Below the pieces are notes generated by a model. The model searched no databases, was not told where the DNA came from, and saw only the letters and a program-made list of their open reading frames with translations. This document shows positions 23,908 to 36,400 of a stretch of 64,000 bases of DNA, one piece after another. How positions within the stretch are numbered: the stretch's first letter is position 1; every line of letters starts with the position of its first letter. The DNA is from Microplitis mediator. Lineage: Eukaryota; Arthropoda; Insecta; Hymenoptera; Braconidae. Location of the stretch: contig NC_079974.1 of the NCBI RefSeq assembly GCF_029852145.1, positions 372,001 through 436,000 on the forward strand. The letters are read 5' to 3'. The position numbers were made by a program, and so were the translations under genes.

Positions 23908-23913
23908 TATATG

Positions 23914-24150
23914 ATGATCAACCGAGAAGGACTGGTTGTGGGGAGCACTTTTGGGTTCCAAATCGTCTTGAACTCAGTTTGACTTTACATTAGGGAGTTA
24001 ACCTAATGTAAAGGTTGTTGCGCGATTGGTAGGTCAGCATGCAGGTGGAAGGCTGACCTACATTGCCCACGGCGCGCCACGGAGTAATAACAAAATCCTC
24101 GCTGGCTGCCCAACATGCACCGTGGGCATTAATATTATTATTATTATTAT
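23914..24150 (+). repeat. Probable non-LTR element 3' end with (ATT)n tail
   Basis: GC-richer sequence, including a TGCCCACGG...CCGTGGGCA inverted pair, ends in a run of ATT (24127-24150). That is the usual shape of an I-type LINE or SINE tail. It abuts the left edge of duplicated unit B. Confidence 0.45.
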
Positions 24151-24470
24151 TTGCTATTCGATTATGTAAAATATGAGATAAGTTTCAAATTTCGTGACAA
24201 TATTTGGCCTTGTTATATTACTATGGTTGCACGCAGATTTTAATCGAAAATTGATTCATTGATTATTTACTTTGTATTTTTTTATGTAATAATTTTATAT
24301 TGTTGTTAATTGATTTTGTAATGATAGCTTAGTGTATGCTTACGTAATCGGTGGTTCCGAATTTCCGATTTAAATAAGACCTCTTACTCGATGCAATATA
24401 AAGCTAATTACGATTATATGGCTCATAGTTACTGTAATAATTCGAAGGTATTAACAGCTTACACGAAAAT

Positions 24471-27400
24471 ATGATATTCCCAATCATTATAGTTTTTATC
24501 ACTCAATGGTTTGGCATACAGGTAATTTATTTAATTATAACGTCAACTTTATATTCTAATTACTTTTGTTCCTTATTTTCGCAATAAATATATTGTCTTT
24601 AATATAATTTTTTAGGGATCCGTTCGTGTAATTTCCGAGGATATCATATGTCCGGTATACAGTGAGGAATATTTCACAGAACCTGAAGTTTACCAGATTG
24701 ATGAGATTACAGTGTTTTTTAATTTGACGATAATTAAAGTACTTCCGATCGAAACTCAAGTAATTATTGCTGCTTATTGTTATTATTCGAGAAAAAATGA
24801 TTTTGCCTAACCATATACACGGCAAGATATAGATAGTACTGATTACTGTTCTGCGCACATGGAAAGAATTCTTGTATGAACATTGCCATGTAGTTTATTT
24901 TAAAAATAATTCTAAATCGAGTAATTTTGAGCCATTACGACTTTTTACTTTTGACTTACGAAATTTTATTCTCCCAGTAAGTAAAAATCAATCAGATGAA
25001 TTTTTACTCACAATCACAAGTAAAAATTACCCCTAGCCACTGTCTAAATAAACACTCCCGTGAAAAATGAAACATACATGGCCATACATGGGCATACCAA
25101 CTTTTTTTATAGCCATGCACGACCATATATGAATCATATAAGGCCGTATATGGCCATACATGGTTTTGTATGACTATGTATGCCCGTGATTAATTAAACA
25201 TATATGGCCATATATGGCCGTTTATAGTTCATGTATTGGCATATATGGCCATACATAGAAACGTATGACTATATATGACCTTGTATGCCCGTGATTAATT
25301 AAGCATATATGGCCGTATATGGCCGTACATAGTCCACGTATGGGCATGTATGGCCATACGTAATTGTAGTGTTGAATACTACAAATACTATTCCGGACAG
25401 TAGTGGACACAGTCTAGATAGCATATAGTACTGTCTGAAATTTTTCTTTTACAGAAAGTATTCAGCACTATCTCAGAGAGTTGCCATTACTATATACTGT
25501 TTTTTCCGTGTATGATATACATTTCTTAAAATGGGAATCTGTTTAATTATATTGAATATAATTTTAACTCTATTTAGGGTGCACATAACATCTAAAAGTT
25601 TCGAATGATTTTCAAATATGAATAGTAGGGTGATCCAAAAAATAACAACTTTTTTCTTTCTCGGAAACGGGTTCAAAAGTTTCATTTATATAAAAGAAGA
25701 CGCCTGTGAAAATTAGAGCTCTTAATATTAACATTGAGAGGCTCCTCATCGCACTTTTCTATTTTCCATAAGAATAACATGGAAAAAATTTTTTTTACGT
25801 CTTCTGATTTTTATAAGTAGCTAACGATAGGTCATAGGAATAATTGGTAGGCATATTTTTGTAGGAAATTAAATGTTCTACAAAAAAAAGTTTCTTATCA
25901 TTTTTTGATAAATCTATTTGTTCAAAAGTTATTTGAGGTTGAATTCGAATTCATATTAAATTTTGAGATCTTTTTACTTTTCCGGCGAAACTATCAGACC
26001 TGTTACAAAATATCATGGGACCTTTTTTGTAGACAATTTTTTTCCATAGAAGGTATTTCTAACAAAGTTTTTTCGAATTCCTCATTGTTTTCTAGTTATT
26101 TTTATTTTAATGTCAAGCTCATAAAAAAAATAGTCTTCTGATCGATTTTAAGAGCTTGACATTAAAATAAAAATAACTAGAAAACAATGCGGAATTCAAA
26201 AAAACTTCATTGAAAATTACTTGTAGGGAATAAAATTGTCTACAAAAAAGGATTCATGATATTTTGTAATAGGTCTGATAGTTTCGCCGAAAAAGTAAAA
26301 AGATCTCACAATTTAATATGAATTCGACTTCAACCTCAAATAACTTTTGAACAAATAGATTTATCAAAAAATGATAGGAAACTTTTTTTGTAGAGCACTC
26401 AATTTCCTACAGAATATGCCTGCCAATTGTTCCTATGACGCATTGTTAGCTACTTATAAAAATCAGAAGACGTAAAAAAAATTTTTTCCATGCTATTCTT
26501 ATGGAAAATAGAAAAGTGCGTTGAGGAACCTCTTAATGTTAATATTATGAGCTCTAATTTTCACAAGTGTCTTCTTTTATCTAAATGAAACTTTTGAACC
26601 TGTTTCCGAGAAAAAAAAAAAATTGCTATTTTTTGGATCACCTTAATGAATAGCTTGATTCGATGAGAAATAAATAACTCATAAGTTCGAACTATTTGCA
26701 TACTTCTAACGCGTACACAGAAAGAATTTTTTGATCAAAATTACTCTGTAATTTTGAGTAATCCTGGGCCGTTGCGAAAAATTGGTATTTTTAACTTCCC
26801 ACTAAGACAATCGATGATTTTCGAAAAATTCGGAGTTATTGTTTTCACCCCGATTTGCAAAAATAGAAATTTCATCAGATGTCGACGTTTTGAGGTCCTA
26901 GGAAGTTATTCTGACTAATTTCAGAATGATGTCCGTGTGTCCGTGTGTGAGTGTGTGTGTGTATGAGTGTGTGTGTCCGGGTGTGTGGGTGTGTGTGTGT
27001 AAACGCTTTGTTTCTTTTTAACTAATGAATCGGTTTGGATGGTTAAGGCAGCAATCGAAAGAGCTTGTTGGCCATCAACTTTCCTGAAAATTTCAGATCA
27101 TTTGATCATGTAGACTCGAAAATATGGGTAAATTACGAAAAAAAAATAATTTCGTTTTTTAGTGATTTTTCAGAAACGACTTGAACGATCGACTTCAAAA
27201 TCGAATCAGCTCTAGAATTTTATAAGCCGCGTCGAATGCGACCTCAACCATCTCAATCGGTTAATTTGTTCGAGAGATATCGTGGGAGAAAGAAATGCTA
27301 AAAAACGGTTTTTTTCGAAATCAATGGCAGACAAAAGTAATTTCGAACTCGAAGAGCTCTAAAATAAATTCACAACAAAGTTTTCGAGTTCCTCGAGCAT

Positions 27401-30400
27401 TAAAACAGCGGCAAGTTCTGGGGCTGACCGACAGATTTTTTTTTTGTCAATTTTCGACTCATCATGATGAACTCATATTTCTTTGCTAGCCACTGGCTAC
27501 TTTTCATATCTTGTCATTAGCTCATATTTCTGAGTTAGCGATTAGCTATTTATAATTGCACACTCACTATCTCATTGTTTTAACCTAACTATTGGATATG
27601 TTTGAATCCATCCACTGGCTTATTCTGATCAATCACCCATCAGCTAAGATGGCGTTACATAGTGAGGTTATGGCTGGTTAATTCTATTAGGCAGTGATGA
27701 GGTATGACTCAAATCTATGAGCTACGGGCTGGCCACTTATGAGTTTCAATTCTACTCGGGTGTTAACTAATATCATATCAGTTAACGAAACTGCAGTTAA
27801 TAGTGGAGGTCTCCTTCAACTATGTTTTTTATAGTTCAGAAAACCATTCTTTTCTCTCAGTGTGTATTTAATTCAGATATAGTTAATCTGATCAGATCTT
27901 ACGAGATATATATGCCAATCTGACTAGATATAATCATGTCTGATATTGTATCTAGTCCAGATCTAATTATATCTGATTAGATCTAACCGGACATAAACAG
28001 TGGTTGGCCAGATATCATGAGATCTGATCAGATATAATATTAGATCTGATTTAGATATAATTATATCTGGTTAGATCTAAATCATTTTCCCCGGGACATT
28101 ATTTTGAGGCTAGACTATAGGTTGGTAATTAGATCTAGTGAGATGAGAGCAGGCCCTGCTTGACAGCAAGGATATAACAATGGTATATTTTGTTATTTAC
28201 GTGTTGCTTATATATTAGCAGTTTAAAAAACGTAATCTGCCCGTTTATCATTAAGTCCTAGGTGGCCAAAGTAATCAGATGTCAGTAATACTTCCATCAT
28301 CAATAAAAGTACTTTCAAAAAGACGTATTTTACGGTAGCATACCAAAACTATTCGGTAAAACTTTGGTAATTTTACCGTAAAAAATTCCTTACCGAGCTT
28401 AGCAATTTATGGTAGAATAACGTAATTCCCTGAAATTTTCACAGAACTTTTCGGTATTCTACCGCAATTTTAACTTAAAAATGTGGTAGTTTATTGTAAA
28501 ACTACGGTCGTTTGGTGTTTTTTCCGTAATTTCGGTATTTTATCTATTTTAGGTCCACCAGTAAATTCTTTATAATTTTTTTCATTCTAAGCAAACTAAA
28601 AATTCCAAAATGTTTCGAATTTGTTCACCTCACCTTGTATTTGAAATTCTTACTTGATTTTACTATAATGCTGTGCTACGTTGATATTTTGAACAAGTTT
28701 TTTCAGTTACCCTTTTATAAACAAACGAGTTAAATGTACAAATATAAGTTTGAAAACATGAAACAACATTTGAATTGTCTTTATTTTGTGATCTGTTATT
28801 TCTAGATGTTAGACGATAAAATTTTTTTTGAAATGAACGAAACTTTCTATAATAGTAAGTTTACAGCTCATAAATCAAAAAATCAATCCATTCATAATTT
28901 TCAGTATCATACTGTATTAATGGCAGCATCAATGGGTGAATATGTTGTGCATACTGGAATCGAAATACAGATGGACTTGTGTGATATATTCGAGGAACCT
29001 ATTGTAACGGCTGGTCTTTTGGATGAATTTGGATTTTCTGCAGACCATTGCCCACCCGACATTGTAAGTTATAATTGATTACGAGATATAGAGGAATTTA
29101 CTTGGGCTATGATGATTCAATAAATTCTTATTATTTTTCAAATAGCAGAAAAATTAAGTTAATTTAACTATAAAATTATAGTGCAATAATGCTTCAACTA
29201 TTTAATCATAATTTCTATAACAATGATTTATAGTTATTATATCAGTCGGGAAATAGTCAAGATAACTATTTTTTAGTACAATTAGTCATATCAAATCTTT
29301 ACATAACTAATTTAAAAATGTTTATGAAATGAAAATTTTATTATTTTCATAACTTAATTCTAGAAGTTTTATTTACTATAAGTATTTCATTGGAAAGCAT
29401 AAAAATTTAAGTATCGTTAAACATAAAGTAATAATTATTGGTAATATTAAATATTTATTAATGTTATTACTTTTATATAATTGATAAAAATCTAGTGTAT
29501 AAGTCAAGTAAACTATACATTTATGATCGAGTGAACAATAATTTTAGTTATCACGATTAGAAGATTATATTTATAGTATCTATAACTTTTATTCTGTTGT
29601 AATTTTATATTTACATTAACTAGTAGAATTAAAGTTAATGAATGAATACAAATTATTCTTGTTGTCTAGTATTGTATTTATTACTTCCCGGGAAAAAATC
29701 ATCAGGCCTGATCATGCTTGATCATGTATGAATCATGCATGATCCTGCATGATCCAGGCATGACTTTACACGATCATGCAAAGACATGTTCAATCATGCA
29801 TGACCACGCATAACAAGGCAAGAATAGTCATGCATGATCAATGCAATATCATGCATGACCAAGCTTAATCATGAATGATCATGCCTGAATTTGCATGATC
29901 AATGCAATATCATGCATGACCAAGCTTAATCATGAATGATCATGCCTGAATTTGCATGATTTATGCAAAGGCATGCATGTCTATGAAAATCCATGTTCAA
30001 TTGCGCATGGTCATGCATGACGAGGAAAGAATAATTACACATGACTCATGCAACGTCATGTATGACCAAGCTCAGTCATGAATGATCATTACGAATTATG
30101 CAACGTCATACATGACTATGTAAAATCATGCCCAATCATGCATGACTATATATAACGGGAAATTAATAATCATGCATGAGATTGCATGATTGAGTATGAC
30201 TTTGCATGAGCATACATGAGTATGCCTGATTCATACAAAGTGATATTCAATCATGTATGATCATGGATAAGAATGTAAAATTCGAATCGAATAATAATAA
30301 TTATAATTAAAAAATTTTGTTGCTTAAAATTTATTTTTTAATAATTATTAAACTATTACATATATAATTCGTACTATGAAACTGCTATTTTTTTTTGTTT

Positions 30401-33400
30401 AATAAGCCTTAAGGCTTAGGCAAGACTAAGCATGGTCATGTATGAATCATGCACGATTAAGCATGATTCATGCAAAGTCATATCTGATCATGCAAAAAAT
30501 ACAATCGAAATCCGATCGAGCTTGAATCAGATTTAATCGAAGTTTTTAATCAGGAATAATAAAATATTTTTGATGAAAACATTTTAATAATTAAACATTT
30601 ATTTTTATTTTAAAGCCAGTAGTTAAAGTTATTTTTTTTTTTTATCGATGATTAAAATAAATTTAATTCATAATTTTTGATTCAACTAATTATAAAAATT
30701 AATCTTTTTTTCTAAGAAATAATTGAAATAGATTTAATTGCAAATTTTTTTTTTTTTATTAATTGAAGAATTGAATTAATAAATTTTTGCGAAATTGAAA
30801 ATGATAGTCAATACAATTGCATATTTTTTTTTTTTTTCGATTTTTGTTAAATTGGATTGAACAAGATATCAACAAGTATTAATTGTTAACTTAAATTAAA
30901 TATGAAGCTAACGACTTTGTTCTATGTCGCTTAGATACTAGTTAAATATTTTGACCTTAAGGGGGGGTAGGGTTTTAAAGGCGAAAAAAAAGCATATTTT
31001 TGTGATTTTTTCCCGGCGAGATGAGTAATACAATTTTATTCAACTTAATCACATATTATTGTACAACTTTCAAAGAATATCAGAAAAAATTTTCAACAAA
31101 AAATATTGATTAATAAGCCGGTGACGTTGAATCTCTGGAGGCGCCTCGAAAAAAAGTCGTTTTGCGGTGAACATCATAACTCGTTACCGGATCATCAGAA
31201 AAAAAAAAATTGATATGCATTTTTAAGTTGATGCATTTCTCGAGGTAACCACGAAGAGTTTTTTTTTTTTTTTTTTTCGATTTTTTGCAGCACTTGGAAG
31301 TGAAAAACGCGATTTTAGCTCAAAAAATCGCGGTTAATTTGTTATTAAAAAATAGAAAAAAATGAAAAACAAAAAAAAACTCTTCGTAGTTACCCGTTGA
31401 TTTATGTGAAGAAGTAATGTTCAAATTTTCAAAAGGATCGGTTCAGTAGATTTTGAGTTATGATGTTCACGGACTTTAAAAATAACGTTTTCGGGAAAAT
31501 CCATTCAAAGTTTTTTATTCGTGAAAATTTGAAATAAACTATCAATAAAAGAATATGAATTTTTATACTTATATTGAGTCATCAGTTTACATCCTATGAA
31601 AGACACACAGCCGGAGAAAGGGATTCGTAAGAACAAAGAAAATTGCAGCTGATTTCTACTAGGGGTATGTAGGGGCAGGTCGGGCAGGTATAAAAATCAG
31701 GTATCACGGCCGGTCATTTGAAACACTGTAACTTCTTTAGTTTTACTCGGATTGATTTAAAATTTGTACACAATATTCTCGACATATTGTTCATTCAGAA
31801 AAAAAATTTAAAAAATAATTTTAAAACCCTACCCCCCCCCCCTTTAATATTTTTTACTACAATAAGTGCATACTCACTGCACTTATTTACAGATAAAATC
31901 TGTCATTCGGCTGATATAATAATCAAAGACAACAATTTTCGATACAGTTTAATGTGGCATAAAAGAATGTTCATCCGTTTTTCACGAAAATTGCGATTTT
32001 TCTTCCAAACAATTAATTTTAAAAACTTGTAACTTTTGAATTATAAGGTTTAAAAATAATTGGATAACATTAATTGATGGATAATAAAATGATCTACAAA
32101 GAATTCAGAAATCTTTGTTTTTTACATACAATAAAATTTTTGTATGGAACTAAAAAAAAATATCGATTTTATTTTACACAGTCTAATATATCGGCGAGGG
32201 CGGGGCAAAATGGGGTACTTAAGGAAATAGTAAATTTTTGGGAACTCAAATACGTTAAATATTTTTTTTTTATCATACCGATGCCGAAAGTTCGTATTCT
32301 GTCCCTAATTTGCGGGATGAAAGTGGTACATTCTAGCCCGACTAATAAAATTAGAAAAAAAAGATAATCGCTATATTTATTCCCAGCTAAATATAAAAAA
32401 AAAAGTTATATTTTTTCCCGGCTGTCAAACTTCATTTACACGTTCAACCTAACCCAAGCTAATCCGTTACGTACTTGTTTACAATATCATATGTAAAGTA
32501 AAATCAAAATTTTATGGTATTGTAATTCCTCAATATTATGATATTCTTATAGTGAAGTATATTTATAAATAAATTAATAGAAAAAATTATTTTGTTTAAT
32601 GATCTATGTCAAACAATTCAGTTGAATAATTTTGAAAATTACACGGAAAGATTGGAACCCGACTGGTTACTGTTCTGCACCCGACTCAGTGTGGTGCTGG
32701 AAAAAAATGCTCGATTATGGTGAAGCACCACACTGATTACTGTGCGGAACCTGACTGAGTCGTGTGCGCATTAGGGTGGGTTGAAAAAAAACTTTTTTTT
32801 TGTTTTTCTTAGCATGGGGGTAGAATTTGTACCTTATAAAAAAAAAAAATGGTTGGAATGACTTACTTTCTTCCCTTGGTTCACAATATACTATTTTTTT
32901 TTTAATATTCATAGTAAATAGAAAAAATTTTCAGCTGCCGTGAAAAAAAAATTAATATCATTTGCGACGATTTGAATTAGTATTCAATCACTGTGAAGAA
33001 ATAATTCGTGCAAACGTCAATTTTTATTCAAATGAATCATTATAAAATAATTGAAACAAAAACTGAGTTGTGGTTGTTTTTTGAATTTTAATAGTTAATA
33101 TAGTTATGAGATTGTTATTTTAACTACGTGACGGTTGTCGTTATGATCATTAGTTTACTTATAATCATTGTAATCAAACAATTCATAATGCTACATTGTT
33201 TTGTTTCATTAATACCGATTTGTTTAGTTAAATTAACTATGGAGTTATAGTGCAATAAAGCTTCAACTAAAAAATTTCAGTTTTAGCAATTAACTCGATA
33301 ATTATAATAACTATTTAATATTAACTATAAATCAACACTTATGATTGAAACAATTTTTTAGTTGCTTGAACTAACGAAAAAGTTGTTTTAATTACTTAAA

Positions 33401-36400
33401 ATTTATTTAATTTTTACTACATTTCAGTAGTTGCGATAAAAAAATTTAATCACTATCAAATTTTAGAAGTACCAATTGATTTTATTATGTTTCAGCAATT
33501 AATGAATAGTTAATATTACGATTATTAATAATATTAGGAATTAATTTTGGATTAGAATTACAATTTGGATTACAATTAACCTTCTCAACAAGACAATTTA
33601 TAGATAAATTGAGAAAAATATATATAGCCCGAACTGGGAATCGAACCAAGACCATGTCGGTATCGCGCAGAGTGCTCTACCAGTTGAGCTATCCGGCACT
33701 ATACTATATTCCGTTCAATTTGATCTATAACTTATTGAGCCACACCGTCCATCGTACGGTAATACACCAATTTTTGAATATATTGAAACCTAAACTAAAT
33801 GAATCGCAAAATCTCGCTAATTCAGCTATAGGCTTGTTTTCTAAGAGTGAGGGTAAAAAAGGACAACGACTTACTTTCTCGGAGAACTTCAGATAGTTAA
33901 TTTGATAAAACATTATATAGATAATACACCAATATAACCTTTGCGTGTTTAATCAGCTTAACCTTTACGGAAAAATACTAATGAGTACTAAAATGAAACA
34001 CTATTGGAAGACTAATGGTTTGGTTTTTCGCGCACTAATTGTTTAATGTCCTTAGTCCATCTTAAGCAATGAGTGCTTAGAGTTATTGTTGCATTTAGTT
34101 TTATTAATCCAACAGTTAGTTTAACACTAATCACTTTCAATAGCGTTAAAAGATTCCTTAGTCGGAGTACTAATGATCACTAATCGGACAGTTATCAACA
34201 CCATTGAATTTTTAATAGTGATCAACAGTATTTATTATTTAGTTTTTCCGGTAATGCACAGAAAAAAAGGATTACTTGAACTAAGGAATTTACGTTCTTC
34301 CCAAATTTTTTCTTGAATCAAGCTTACATTTTGTTTTTGATTCAAATAACAACAAAATTTGGATTTAGAAGCTAATTTCTTTATTGAATAAATAACTATC
34401 TCGATTCAAGAATAGAATTATTCAGCTTGAAAAACTTTTGTTTTTGTTTAAAAACATTTCAGACTTATCTCAAGTATTTTTTTATTCGGTTTAAAGTATT
34501 TAGATTTTTGATTCCAGTATTTTTTCTTGGCTTAATATAATTTAATTTTCGACTCAATTATTTTTTTTTCTTGGTTTAAAGAGATTTGATTCTTAGCCCA
34601 AGTATTTTTTTTCTTGGTTTAAAGTGATTTGATTCTCAGCCCAAGTATTTTTTTTCTTGGTTTAAAGTGATTTGATTCTCAGCCCAAGTATTTTTTTTCT
34701 TGGTTTAAAGTGATTTGATTCTCAGCCCAAGTATTTTTTTCTCTTGGTTTTTCAAAAAATAATTTTTCCTGTTTAAAAAAATTATTTAACTCTGTACGAC
34801 TTATTTATCCCTCCCTGGAGAGGTTAAATGTCATTTTTTTTACCATCGGTAAAGAAGGAATTTTAATTTTTTTGACTTATGATGGGACTCGAACCGCCGA
34901 CCCTTAGATAGAAATCCAGTTTAAGTCATGTGCTTTAGACCACTCGGCCACCACACGCATTTGAAAGTAAAAATTTATTCTTTTACTTAAATCTATTCAG
35001 TATTATATATATTTAAGACTAAGCTAAAAAAAATTCCTTTATTGAATAATAATAAAAAAAATTTTGCCTTCATTTGTAAACCATCAAGTTTTCTTAATTT
35101 AAGAATATTTTGTTTTAAATTAGAATAAAACAAATATAGTTTCACTCGGAAATTCCGAAAATAGCTGAATTTATAATAATTAAAATATGTACCCGGGAAA
35201 AAATGTTTTTATAAGATTTTGTAAAATTTTATAAAATTTTACAAAATTTTAGTACTAACATTTTATAAAATTTTATACTAAAAATGGCCTGGTAAAATTT
35301 TATCAAATTTTATAAAGTTTCATAAAATTTTATAAAACTTTGTAAAATTTCATAAAATTTTACCAGGCCATTTTCAGTATAAAGTTGTATAAAATTTTGT
35401 AAAATTTATAAAATTTTATAAAGTTTTATAAAATGATTTTTTCTTTCCGGGACAGGTCACCCATCCAATTAATGGCCAACCTCGATGCTGCTTAACTTTT
35501 TTTATTGAAGAATCGTAGTCTGCTCCGCTCGTCTATTGGTCAATTGTAGCTTAGAAATATTCGTGGCTGTATTTATGATTACTCATGAATTCTTATCAGC
35601 CATATTTCATAGTATAAATTTATAATTATATATAAAAAAAAGATTTGAATAATTCAACTATCGACTGTTTAATGGACATAAAATTTTAAAATTAATTAAA
35701 TTTATTGATTTTTCATGATTTTTATTTTTGAATTAATGGCGAAACCTTTGAACTTTTAAATTAAATTTAAAATTATCATATTATGTAATATATATATAAA
35801 TATGTAAGAGAAAGGGGTGTCGGGGGTAGGCAAAACGAGGTACTTCTAAAATATTATAAAAAAAATTTTTTTTTTTTTAAATCTATTATAACCATCCCAA
35901 AATTACTTTTGTAAATATAATTGAGCGTTATTTTGAATTTTTTTCGTTAAACTTTTTCAAGAATCGAGTGCCGGTCGAAAAATGTTAAAGACTTTTGTAT
36001 TATGATAAAAACTATTAAAAACTTTTTGATCTTCCTTTGCATCCAATAATTGTGTAAAATATAATTTTTCTTAATGTAAATAACTTACAAAAAATTTTGA
36101 TAAAATCGAACTTATTCAATATTCAGAATTTTTTTTTTTTTTCTACATTTTGGTGGGGGTACCCTGCATATATTTAGGTAATCAAATATATTTTTTGTAA
36201 TATAATTTTCATATTTGTTTATCACCATATTTTGCCCGCAAAAATGAAATTTTTTTTTTATGGCCATTGAAAATTTTATTTATTTACTTTGAATTTATAA
36301 CAAATTTTATAATAATTTGAAATAAACTTTATAAAATTGTGTGAAATTTTATCAAATTTTACAAAATGCTACCCTACACTAGATGCAATAGTGACATCAA

